From: Rhizophagus irregularis
Lineage: Eukaryota > Glomeromycota > Glomeromycetes > Glomerales > Glomeraceae
Direction of reading: 5' to 3'
Length of the DNA stretch: 64,000 nt
Assembly: GCF_026210795.1 (NCBI RefSeq)
Contig: NC_089440.1
Location: 4,464,001 to 4,528,000, forward strand
Below are positions 21,817 to 32,097 of this stretch, one piece after another. Made by a program: the position numbers and the translations under genes. The stretch's first letter is position 1; every line of letters begins with the position of its first letter. The notes under the pieces are model-generated. The model did not search any database. It was not told where the DNA came from and saw only the letters and a list, made by a program, of their open reading frames with translations.

Positions 21817-23613
21817 ATGCGGGATGATACAATAAGAATGGATGAACAAAATCTTCGTTCGTCGCAAGCTAGTGGAAGTGAAAGGTTCGACACCAACAAT
21901 TCAGGTATTACTACTATTATTATTACGATAAATGTATGAAGTTTGAATATATTTTAATATACTTTTTTCCCAATATTGCATTCAATAAATCTGATTAGAA
22001 TTTAGAAATCGACGTCGACCTTCTATACAATCTCAATCTACCGTTGAAGACCACCGTAACCAAATTAATCAAAATAGACGTAGAATAATTCCTTGTGGAA
22101 GGCGTTGTATAATTTTGACTATTTTTATTATTATAATTACGATTTATGTGTTCATTCCTTTCAAATCTTTCAAACATGTAAGAAATTATTCTTAACGTAT
22201 GGAAATTTTATGAGAGTTCGCATTAATTTTCATTGTTTATACTTATCGTACCTTTTTTTTCCCATGATATAGGTGACTTTTATGAAAGAAGATAATTCAG
22301 AATCGGATGAATCAGATTCGATTTTTGAAAATTTGGCTAAAATGGCAGAATCTACCTCAAAGAAAATTGACGAATTCGATATTCCGGGTATGCTCTAGTA
22401 TAATTAAACTAATCTTGCTTTATATATTGATACTTATTATTATATATAAATACTAGGAACGTCAGTCATGAACAAATATCGCGCTGTATTTATTAATCTT
22501 GGAGCACTTTTGAATCGTAGTGATGTAATTATCAATAATGGTGCTCAGATTTCTCGAGTTCTCTTTGAGCTTTCAGATCATTATAGAGAAGCTGGAAAAG
22601 AAATCTTGGGATTTAGAAGACAAGCTGATTCTTTTTTCGAATCTCTTTCTAGTGAACTAGATGATGTTTTGGATATTGTAAATAAAAAAGAAAATTTCTG
22701 GACAAATGATCTCGATATGGATGACATTATCTCTGTCAAACAAAGATTAAGAGTATTGCAAAGTATTGTGCCTGATTTACGAGTACAATTAGGACGTGTA
22801 ATCAAAGCTCTGAAAAATATTGAAGAAAAGTCAGTTCATACTCAAGGTTATTTGATGACCGGAGAGAAAGAAGCACAGGAAGTGTTAAAACAACACTGGC
22901 TTGGAAGTATTGCTGATTATAATGGTCGGGCTCGGGCAGAAGAAGAGAGAAAACAAGTGCTATATGTACTTCAATTATTGAAAGATATGTTACCAAATCT
23001 TTTTGATTTTCAAGATTTTTTAGAGGAATATGATAAACAATTGCAAGAAGTTTATTCCAAGTTTGAAAATGTTGGCACAATGTATAAGCCGTCTAAAAAG
23101 GCATTAAATAGGCTGATAAGTGCCGCTAAGAAATTAGAGACTAGTCATAGAAATTTTAATGGAGAGGAGAATCGGTTGGGACAAAAACCTAAGGATCATC
23201 TATTTCTTGAAGATGAGATGAACGCGATGAATAGAGATTGTACTGAGTTCAATGTTAAATTCAAAAAATCTGATGATGTTTATGTTAATAAAATTCGTAT
23301 TTGGAGTACACACTTTATTAACGCACTCGCGTTTTACTTTTCTGATGGTTCTATTGAAATGTTTGGGACACCGGGACTTAGCGAGGCCTTTGATTTCGAA
23401 TGGCACAAAGATGAAAAAATTAAGCGTTTTGTTTTCAGATTCGCATCCGTAGTATACGGTTTAGAAATTATTACAACTGAAGGTAGGAGTACTGGATGGC
23501 ATGGAGGTCAAGGTGGACGAGCTTTCTATACTGAATATGAATGGGGAATTGGGGGATTCGAGGGTTTATTTGGTAGCTTTTCGAAATATATATGTAGTTT
23601 AGAAGTTTTATAG
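21817..23613 (+). CDS. Membrane-anchored coiled-coil protein with jacalin-like lectin domain
   Basis: Four exons (21817-21904, 21999-22177, 22273-22387, 22457-23613) give 512 aa. The order is: a hydrophilic N terminus rich in Gln, Asn and Arg; one membrane helix at about 66-83 (CIILTIFIIIITIYVFIPF) flanked by Arg residues; a long helical region (about 90-370) with coiled-coil periodicity; and a C-terminal beta domain of about 115 residues. The last part reads YVNKIRIWSTHFINALAFYF, SDGS, MFGTPG, DEKIKRFVFRFASVVYGLEI, then TTEGRSTGWHGGQGG and a final GGFEGLFGSFSKYICSLEVL. This follows the jacalin-like fold pattern I know (I-x-K-I, Y/F-x-D-G, E-x-I-x-x-V, L-x-x-x-T-x-x-G, G-F-x-G, L-x-x-L). The Arg-rich side suggests the coiled coil and lectin face outside or a vesicle lumen; that is inference. 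Carbohydrate specificity cannot be read. Confidence 0.82.
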
Positions 23614-26600
23614 TCAATGGCTAGATTATTTTAAGACTATAATTTTGAAATATCTATTATGTTTATACCGCCAAAATTTATTAAATATATATATTGTATA
23701 GTTATGTATATAAAGTTTACACAATATTTCTTTTGTTTCACAATAAACCCTCTTATAAATATAGTTAACATATAAAATTCTCTATAATAAACGATGTGTC
23801 ATTTTAGTTAGTTATATATTTGCTTAATTTTGCTTAGTTTTTATGTCCCACAGAATCGTTGCGTACGGATCGTTACGTACGGTAAGTAAAGAGGGATAAT
23901 GAGAAATTTTGATGCGCGCAAAGTTTTTTCAGAAACAGAAATTATAAATATGTTATGTTTAGGAAGTGAGTTTGCTGAAACTTCAATCTTTCGGACTTCA
24001 ACCTTTCAGACCAGCAATAATTCGACGCGGGAATCTGAACAAGCTTTCTAAAGGTGGTAGTATTGACGATATACTGTGCAGTCACTGCAGTGTACAGTAT
24101 ATTATATGTAATTGATTCCTTTATTTATGATAATTAATTAATAATTTTTCTTCTATACCTGTAGAATGAGTTAAAATCGGTAATTTTTAACGAGAAAATC
24201 ATACAACTTATTTTAAAAATTGATATAATAAATGAGATTTTTAATTTTTTAAAAATTTATTATTCGCATTTTGCATATGGTTCTGAATTATAAAATGATA
24301 AAATATTTTAAAGTTTTTTTTTTTGATCTTTGGTCCAATTAAATAATTGACTTGATAAATTAAATTATCAAAATGAATGGAGCCGGGACTAAAAAGAAAA
24401 AAAATAATCAGACAACAACGAATATACAAATTTTAAGTAATTTTTGTTCAACGCCAGTTTTGTCTTTTAACTTATCGTTATCTTCGGTAAACTTTACCTC
24501 GTGAATGTGCTCATAAACATTAGCTACTCTTCGTATTAAATAACATGAGATGCGTGTGCAAAGGTGAGATCTTTAAGGACCGTTTCATCCGTAATATAAT
24601 ATTTATTCATTACCCAAATCCTTCATAGTTGTGTATGACTAAACGGAACAGGTATTATAAGTTTTTTAAATTTTTTTTATTTTGCGATATTTGCATTATA
24701 AAAACAAAAAAAAAAAATCGTACTAATTAAATCTTTTTCTGACCATTTTGAGGGGCGAGTAATTTCAATTATTATAACTTGTTATTAGAAGAAGACTTAT
24801 GCTTTAAAGTAATATAATTTTGACAATTAATTTCAACATCACGATAAACGGATAATGTGAAAAAAATTCTATAATAAAATTTTGATATATCATCATTTTT
24901 TTTTAATTTTAATTATTGTTTTTCTTATAATGAAGTAACATTCTCTAATTTATTATTAAACGGTTTACTCCTATAGAATATTAAGAACTATATAAGGATT
25001 GTTGGAACAAAGACCACCCATCAGTATAATTATGGGAAAATGACAATCGCTCATAATGAGTTAAACCCGTGGAATTACTAACTTATAATAAATTACAAAT
25101 TTTTTAAAAAAGATGCAATTATAGTTAGCAGTTTTGACCAATTTCTAATTTTAGGAATAGGCTGTTTTTTAAATCACGTTATTTGAAAATCATGTGATAT
25201 GTAAAACCTAAGTTAAGACTAGGTAATTATTACTAAAACATATGTAAAATTTTTAAATATGAAATAATATTTCAATGATATGAATCTATCATTAAATGAA
25301 GTATTTATATTTTCTAGAAAAAAGAAAATTTTTCGTTAAATTTAATAAGTTCGTCTATTTATAGTTCAACAAATAACAAAAAAATTTATTGTAACATTAT
25401 CCAAAAAAACACTTATGAATTTCATCTAAAAAAATGTGAGTACTATTTAACAACATGAATGGTATTTGTATTGTATCAAATATGGCAAATATTTTATATA
25501 ATTTCATGGAATACTTTTACGTAATGACTTGACCTAATTTATTCTTCCAACCGGCTTATATTAATATTTTTTTTGATATGTTAATTATGATTTTGTTGAA
25601 TTTCATGTACTAATTTAATAAAATATTTTCAGCTTAAGATATAAAATTAAGAGAACCAGTAGCGAAAGAACTAGAGGTAGACGGACATTAAGGAGAAACT
25701 GGCAAATCAGCTTACGTGCCTGGCTTCTATTATAGAATAATAAATTAGTATTCTCTTTTTTTAAAAAACAATACTAAGATCTCTTATTTATAGTTATGAG
25801 TTATGACTTCCTTTATATTTTTGGTACAACTTTGGATTTTATGAAAATAGTAAATTTTAAATTTGGCAAAAAACTTACGATATCCATTTTTTTTATAAAT
25901 GGTAACTGATAAATATATATGTGTCACGTTAATTTTCTTATATATTTACAAAGGCAGTGACCTACAATTTTTTAATATTTTTACTAAATAAAATTAAAAT
26001 ATTATTAAATTAACAATTAATATATTTAAATGATAATATTATTTATTAATACTTTTTCACTTCTCATAATTTCTTCAGATATGTTTATTTAATAAAATTT
26101 TATTAATTATTTTTAAATTAATAATATATATGACAAGATGATACGCTATCAATCTATATACGGTAAATATCTAAAATTTAATAAGGATTTATATTTCAAT
26201 TACTTTTAAAAACAATTCCAAATTTTCTTGAATATGTTAGATTTGAAAAACTTCCTTAAAAGTTTATCCTTTAATCGTGTTAATAAATTATATAACTGTC
26301 ACCGATCATTGATTATTCATTTATTAACAATTTTGTTTTTTGAGTTAAATTGATGGTCGAATAAATCATATTTTAATAAAGCCACCACTTTTAATTACAT
26401 AATACTTACTATATTTAGTTACACATTTTATTTATTTTATTTCCGTGATGGTCAAAAGTGTGCCAGGTACACGTTTTTACGACAGGTGACCTGCCGTTTT
26501 GCAAAACGTCACAGTCGTCACACTATTGACATTAAGTTCCTCTGTGTATTTTAACTAGTCTTTTTTTGATAATTTTGTTGCCGATCTTGAAATCATTGAC

Positions 26601-26676
26601 AAAATAAAATAACTATTTTTTTTCATTAATTTTTTTTTTATTCTATTTTTAGTACGAATAAATTATTTTATTTAAA
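23614..26676. other. 3-kb intergenic region before the kinase array
   Basis: There is no supported gene. A 32-bp imperfect palindrome lies at 24070-24101 (TATACTGTGCAG ... ACAGTATA ends). GTACGGATCGTTACGTACGG at 23862 contains a short direct/inverted GTACG motif. Near 26451-26535 the ends GTCAAAAGTGTG and CACACTATTGAC form imperfect inverted repeats about 85 bp apart around a GC-richer core. The last 130 bp before 26677 is the leader shared with the other kinases. Otherwise AT-rich sequence. Confidence 0.45.
26544..26640 (+). promoter_or_regulatory. Leader module shared by three kinase genes
   Basis: GTGTATTTTAACTAGTCTTT, then TGATAATTTTGTTGCCGATC and TTGAAATCAT, lies about 130 bp before the first kinase start. 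Close matches sit at 31951 and 35229, at about 150-175 bp before the next two kinase starts. It may contain the transcription start or simply be untranslated leader kept since duplication. Confidence 0.5.
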
Positions 26677-28314
26677 ATGGATGAAATTAAACTAAGTGAT
26701 GATGTAATTAATCAAATAAAAAAGTTTTATCATCGTTCTTTGACTAAAGAACAAGAATTGTTAATTGATAAACTAATAACAGACAAAGAATCAAAAGAAC
26801 GTTATAAAAAATATGGTTTGTGTAAAGAATGTAACCATCCAAGAAATTATATATATTGCAATTATTGTCTTTTTCAACCAAATTTCAAAAATTGGACAAG
26901 TGGAAATCATGATGTTGATAAATTTATTCAAAAAGTACAATTAAAAGCTAAAAGTTTTGGTCAAGTCATAGAATGGATTGAATATGATAAATTTGAAAAT
27001 GTTGAATATTTAGCAAAAGGGGGATTTGGAACTACTTTTAAAGCAGTTTGGAAAGAAGGTCCTATTAGTAATTGGAATTTTGACAATAATCAATGGGAAA
27101 GACATGGTGGTGTCAAAGAAGTTGCTTTAAAGTGCTTACATAATTCACAAGGTATTACAGCAGAATTTTTAAAAGAAGTAAGATATTTTCTTATGAATCT
27201 TTATTAGCCTTTTATTATAAATGTTAAACTAACTATAATTTTTATTTAAGGTTGAATCAAATAGTTTAGTATATGATTCTGGCTATACAGTTCCTTGTTT
27301 TGGAATTACCAAAGATCCAAAAACAAATGATTTTATGATGGTGATGGAATTATTAGATAGTAGTTTAAGACAACATTTAAATAACAACTTCATTTCAATG
27401 AATTGGAAGGAAAAGTTGTTTACTTTATATACTATTGCATATGGTCTTAAAGATATTCATAATAAAGGATTAATTCATCGTGATCTTCATTGTGGGAATA
27501 TATTAAGCAATGACATCCATCAGGCTTTCATTACCGATTTGGGATTGTGTCAACCCGCAAATGTTAAATCCTATCAAAATAGTAATAAAAAAATATATGG
27601 AGTATTACCTAATGTAGCTCCAGAAGTTCTAAGAGGAAAAGAATATACTCAAGCAAGTGATATTTATGGATATGGAATTATTGCATATGAAATTTGTACA
27701 GGTTTTCCTCCTTATTATGATATAGCTCATGATGAATTCTTAGCAATGAAAATTTGTAAGGGGTTGAGGCCAAAGTCTAATTATAAAATCCCTCAATTAA
27801 TTTTTGACATTATTAATCAATGTTGGGATGCAGACCCTTTAAAACGACCTGATGCTAATAAATTATATGAGTTATTTAATAATTTATGGTCAAATTGCGA
27901 TAAAAAAAATTATATTATCAATAAACAAACCAATGAAGCAGATGAAATTAATAAAAAGTCATCATCTTCATCTTCAACAGCTCAATTACCATTATCTTCT
28001 ACAAGTACACTCTCATATATAGCACATACTCAAGCAGTTTATATAAGTAAGCTTTTAGATTTTAAGAACCTTCCAGAACCCAAAAATGCAGACAATGATA
28101 ATTTAGAATATTCAGGTAATTTTATTCAAAATAATTATTTAAATTTATTTAGACTAATAAATATTCTTTTATTTTTACAGATTCTGTAAGAATAGATTTT
28201 ACAAAACTCAATATTACTAGTAATTCTAAAGGTAATTATTTGAGTTTATTTTACTTTATAATGATTTATTTATTAAATTAACATAATCATCAATTCGTTT
28301 AATTAGATGAGTAA
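26677..28314 (+). CDS. TKL-type protein kinase, kinase copy 1 (intact)
   Basis: Four exons (26677-27177, 27251-28115, 28181-28231, 28307-28314) give 474 aa. The N terminus is a family module: MDEIKLSDD, then a helix LTKEQELLIDKLI, then a possible metal-binding knuckle (CKEC ... CNYC, residues about 49-67) and NFKNWTSGNHDVDKFIQK. The kinase domain starts with LAKGGFGTTFKAVW (glycine loop), has the lysine in EVALKCL, HRDLHCGNIL as catalytic loop, DLG in place of DFG (FITDLGLCQPANV), VAPEVLRG as activation-segment end, SDIYGYGIIAYEICTG, and CWDADPLKRPD near the domain end. A Ser-rich tail ends with FKNLPEP and a short VRIDFTKLNI motif shared across copies. HRD, beta-3 Lys and the DLG Asp are present, so activity is plausible. 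The last exon encodes only part of a codon, Glu and stop. Confidence 0.9.
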
Positions 28315-28828
28315 GGGCATTAAAATGAAATATTCATTATTTCTTATCACTTTTGAAGATGAATTTAATCAAGTTTTATCAAATATTGTTCTAATTAATA
28401 AATTATTCTTGAATGAAAGTATAGTAATAAGAGACTGCATTCAAGGAGATGTTAGTTGCATATTAAAAATGTAATCCTGTAGTAATTGAATTTTAAATAT
28501 GAAATTTACTTCAAATTATTATTTAATATATTGTACAGTAAATGGTTAAGGTGTGAATGGTTCTATATATGATAAACCATGTTACTATAACAGATAAGTA
28601 AATATGTAAAATAATAAAAATAATTCTTTTACCTGCACTTTATCGTTATATCAGTTTGAAACATAAAATATGAAAATAATATTATCGTTTAACTTTTTGA
28701 AAATTTTAATTGGGTATAAATTATAATCTTGATTAACTTTACCTAAATTGGTAAATAAATACAGTAAATAAATTATTAACTAATACATTTTTTTTTTCTT
28801 TTTTGCATTTCTTAAATATGAAAGATAC
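28315..28828. other. Kinase copy 1 3' flank
   Basis: AT-rich 3' flank without a supported gene. It includes a GTACAGTAAATGG at about 28533 and an AATACAGTAAATAA at 28759; both contain TACAGTA, but no intact copy is available to say whether these are scars. Confidence 0.4.
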
Positions 28829-28836
28829 TGTACAAT
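28829..28836. repeat. Target-site duplication, left copy (TGTACAAT)
   Basis: The octamer TGTACAAT directly precedes the TAGGGATGG end of the first hAT-like element and recurs directly after its other end. Confidence 0.9.
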
Positions 28837-29745
28837 TAGGGATGGCAACGGTCACAGTCATTAACCGGTTATGACCGGTCATGACCGTGACTGATATCGG
28901 TCGGTCAAAGACCTCTGACCGACCGTTTGACCGACCGTTTAACCAATCCTGAAAATGTTTGCGAAACGTAATTTAATAAAAAAATGTTTCGCAAACGTTT
29001 TTTTAATTATTGTCCGGAGCGTAGCGAAGGACTATATAATTTTACGAAGGTCAATGACAATTAGTATCACGTGGCGATTTCCATTTGTTCGCACGCGTCA
29101 TTTCTGATTGGTCCGCACAGAATGTGTATTGGAAATTTTGTGCTACATCAAAAATAAACAAGTAAAAAAGTTTATGATTACCTTTTTTTTAGTAAGTATA
29201 TTTTTCTTTTAAATGACTTTCTTATTTTTTTTCTAGGGTTTCTGGATTTCTTGTACATACTGGACTGCTAGTGAGTTGTTTTTTATTTGTTTTGCTTTAA
29301 AGAAACGTTTTTAGTGTTTCATTTTTATTTTCTTTTATCTAGGAACACAGGTTTTTTGTATATGCCGGACTTTTAAAGGTAAATTGTGAGGGCTTTTCTT
29401 ACTTGTTTAACCTTAAAGAAACGTTTTTAATGTTTCATTTTTTATTATTATTTTTTAGGGATGCCAGATTTTTTGTACAAATTGAATTTTTAAAGATTTT
29501 GGATTTTTGTACAAATCTTTCGCTCTGAACTTACAACGGTTTCCGTTTCCTAGTTTTAATAGAAAACGTTGCGAAAACGTTTTTTATTAAGTATTTCAAA
29601 CGTTTTTTTATTAAATTACATTTCGCAAACGTTTTCAGGATCAGTTAAACGGTCAGTTAAACGGTCGGTCAGACTGGTCGGTCAAAGGTTCTTGACCGGT
29701 TATGACCGACCGATGACCGACCATGACCGACCGTTGCCATCCCTA
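28837..29745. mobile_element. Non-autonomous hAT-like DNA transposon 1
   Basis: This is a 909-bp element. It begins TAGGGATGGCAACGGTC and ends GTTGCCATCCCTA, a terminal inverted repeat of about 13 bp or more. It is flanked by perfect 8-bp duplications (TGTACAAT at 28829-28836 and 29746-29753), the length typical of hAT. Both subterminal regions are packed with GACCG / CGGTC repeats (about 28850-28945 and 29640-29735), a usual hAT transposase-binding layout. Inside, TTTGCGAAACGTAATTTAAT is mirrored near the other end, making the element broadly palindromic. No transposase frame is present; the 62-codon frame at 29569-29757 only reads the repeats. The perfect duplications suggest fairly recent insertion. 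Confidence 0.88.
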
Positions 29746-29753
29746 TGTACAAT
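29746..29753. repeat. Target-site duplication, right copy (TGTACAAT)
   Basis: Exact repeat of 28829-28836 immediately after the terminal CCATCCCTA. Confidence 0.9.
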
Positions 29754-29894
29754 ATGAACGTTCAGCTAATAAATTTATAATTTTTTTTATTTCAAAAGAT
29801 TAATATTGAAGAACAAAATTATTAAGATTTTTACATAAATTTGCAAATATTTTTCTAAATTTAATAATGTAAATAAATGTTTTATAATTACTAT

Positions 29895-30052
29895 ATGCCT
29901 CGCTAGCCCGGGATTAAACCCAGATTTACCTGGGACAAAATTTAGATAAAATCTGAGATAAAACTCAGATTTATTCTTATTTCCTCCAGATTTATCCCAT
30001 ATATTTTACTCCAGATAAATCTGGTAATTAATCCTGGAGTCGACCTTTATTT
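29895..30052. mobile_element. Small MITE-like repeat, copy A
   Basis: The stretch has inverted ends (GGATTAAACCCAGATTTACC near 29911 and GATAAATCTGGTAATTAATC near 30013) and reappears, inverted, at 31605-31755. The two copies share the GGATTAAAC..CAGATTTA..CC end, the CTCCAGATTT / ATTTATCC middle and a TCGACC-like edge. I could not fix a target duplication, so the family is open. Confidence 0.6.
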
Positions 30053-30204
30053 TATTTCGTTTATACTTCACTGGCAATTATATTACCTATTAAATTAAAT
30101 ATTACATTAGTTATTACATATATTTATTCATTTATTATTAAAAGATTTATTAAAATAAAATGCAAAATTAAATTTAAAAATTATAATTTCATATCTATAA
30201 CTAT

Positions 30205-30456
30205 AATTTTTATTACAGCAAATTTCAAAATATACGGAACACTTAAGAAATTTGATTGTCGGGTTGTCGGGTAGCCGGGTTACTCGGCAGTAGGTTGTTT
30301 ATTAGAAAAGTATAAATAACACGTGACGAGTATAATGAATAGTAGTATATCAGATTATATAATAACCTACTGCTGAGTAACCCGACTACCCGACTACCCG
30401 ACAATCAAATTTCTCAAGTGTCCCGTATATTTTGAAATTTGCTGTAATAAAAATTA
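30205..30456. mobile_element. Fold-back element with about 95-bp inverted arms
   Basis: The left arm (about 30205-30302) and right arm (about 30361-30456) are inverse copies. Both contain TATTACAGCAAATTTCAAAA, TATACGG, AAATTTGATTGTCGGG, repeated GTCGGGTAG units and AGTAGGTT, with only a few mismatches. The spacer of about 60 bp includes CACGTGAC. No coding frame is present. A second hAT-like element starts 9 bp past its right end. Confidence 0.8.
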
Positions 30457-30464
30457 GTTGTAAC
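30457..30464. repeat. Target-site duplication, left copy (GTTGTAAC)
   Basis: GTTGTAAC directly precedes the second hAT-like element and is repeated exactly at 30824-30831. Confidence 0.9.
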
Positions 30465-30823
30465 TAGGGATGGCAACGGTCGGTCATGGTCGGTTATCGG
30501 TCGGTCATAACCGGTTAAGGGCCTTTGACCGACTGACCGTTTTGGCTGACCGTTTTTCTGACCGTTTAACCGACCATTTAACCGATCACTATTTTCTTTT
30601 TAACGAATTTTAATCAAGAAAAAACGTTAAAAAGTGTAATTTAATCAAAAAAAAATGTTATTTAACTTTTTTTATTGATTAAGTTTGTAAAAAGGTGTTA
30701 TTTGGCTAAATAATCAGTTAAACGGTCAGTTAAACGGTCAGTCAGAGGCCTTTGACCGACCGATATTGGTCACAGTCATAACCGGTCATGACCGGTTAAT
30801 AATCGTGACCATTGCCATCCCTA
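30465..30823. mobile_element. Non-autonomous hAT-like DNA transposon 2
   Basis: A 359-bp element beginning TAGGGATGGCAACGGTCGG and ending ATTGCCATCCCTA, with perfect 8-bp target duplications (GTTGTAAC). It shares its termini and the GACCG/CGGTC subterminal repeats with the 909-bp element at 28837-29745, so the two belong to one family. The central part differs (AAAAAACGTTAAAAAGTG-like inverted stretch). It has no coding capacity. Confidence 0.88.
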
Positions 30824-30831
30824 GTTGTAAC
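30824..30831. repeat. Target-site duplication, right copy (GTTGTAAC)
   Basis: Exact repeat of 30457-30464 immediately after the terminal CCATCCCTA. Confidence 0.9.
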
Positions 30832-31014
30832 CTGTTGCCTGTTGCGTTGCAACAGGATTAATACATAATATTAACTTAGAGTTTTATTTATTTATAATTT
30901 TGGATTAAAATGTGAGTGAAAAATAAGAATTTGATTGAAATTTTACATTAAAATAAAATAATTAATTAATTAATAATAATAATAAAAAGAAACAATATTG
31001 GAAAAAGTATTTTA

Positions 31015-31500
31015 AATTATTTTTTTTTTTAGCTGGATATTTTTTTAAAAATCATATTTATTTTAACTAAAAAAAAATCATATAAAATATATTTATTCAA
31101 AATAAAAAAAAACAATATTTATTTAAATTACATTGCAGCAATGGCCCGATCCAAACTTAAAGAACAAAAAAAAATAAAAATAAAAATAAAAATAAAAAAA
31201 AATAGGAAAAAGAAAGTATTAGTAAAAAAAAAATAACCAAGAAAAAAAAAATTAAAAAAAATCAGAAAAAATGGTGCTTACTGTAGCACCACAGTATCGA
31301 TCTTTAAACCTAAAAGGTGAAAGAACAAAAAAAACCAATTAGAAAAAAATATTACTATATGGAAAAAAAATTAAAAACCGAAAAACTTAATAAAAAAAGA
31401 ATCAGGTTAAAGAAAAAAAAGATGAAATAAATTTAATTTCGGTTTAAAAAAAAGCCAAAATAATCATGTCTCCCAAATGGTAAAAAAAAAATGATATTAA
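31015..31500. repeat. A-rich low-complexity tract
   Basis: About 480 bp dominated by A on the plus strand, including an (AAAAAT)n run at about 31165-31202 and many GAAAAAA tracts. No coding frame. Confidence 0.8.
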
Positions 31501-31604
31501 CGTTAACCGGAACTGGATTAGTTCACAAAATTATTTAAAAAAAATTACATTTATTTATATTTTACGGTTTATATAATAAGCGTGATATAATCGCCGGTGA
31601 AGTT

Positions 31605-31755
31605 TAAGGTCAATCTCGGATTAAACACCAGATTTATCTGGGGTAAATTGGTAAAATATGGATAAATATGGAGGGGGAAATGGATTAATACGAGATTCCG
31701 AGTTTTATAATTTTATCCCGGGTAAATCTGAGGTTTAATCCTGAAGACCCGAACT
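31605..31755. mobile_element. Small MITE-like repeat, copy B (inverted relative to copy A)
   Basis: The reverse complement of this stretch aligns with 29895-30052, sharing GGATTAAAC, CAGATTTACC, CCAGATAAATCTGGT and the flanking GACC. It has the same imperfect inverted ends (GGATTAAACACCAGATTTAT near 31619 and TAAATCTGAGGTTTAATCCT near 31724). Confidence 0.6.
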
Positions 31756-31950
31756 TTTGATCAGTATTGAGTCGTGCTCGATCACATGATTTTATAAAAC
31801 TCATCTCACGCAGTTAATGAACAAACTAGTACATAATGTCCGGAAGAAACCGCTTGAATAATAGTGCGGTTTCCTGAATCTGGTTTGTACTATTATTTAT
31901 CCTGGGATGAATAATCAATCGAACACGACGGATAAATTAATTGCCGATCA

Positions 31951-32060
31951 AGTATTTTAACTAGCCTTTTTTCATAATTTGTTGCTGATCTTGAAATCAT
32001 AAAATATCGTCTCTCCATTATTTTTTCTTTCATTTTTTCACAATTTTTACATACGAATTA
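31951..32060 (+). promoter_or_regulatory. Leader module shared by kinase genes, copy 2
   Basis: GTATTTTAACTAGCCTTTTT, then CATAATTTGTTGCTGATCTT and GAAATCATAAAATA, matches the leaders at 26544 and 35229. It is preceded by TTGCCGATCA, also present before copy 3. Confidence 0.5.
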
Positions 32061-32097
32061 ATAACATATTTTTTATTTTATTAAATCATTTATTAAA

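Noticed and set aside
24066-24105. 32-bp palindrome TATACTGT...ACAGTATA as a mini-transposon
   Set aside because: Its ends read CTG...CAG, the wrong order for a CAGT-ended element, and there is no second copy.
29569-29757. 62-codon frame in the first hAT-like element
   Set aside because: It reads the GACCG subterminal repeats and runs over the element end; no transposase motif.
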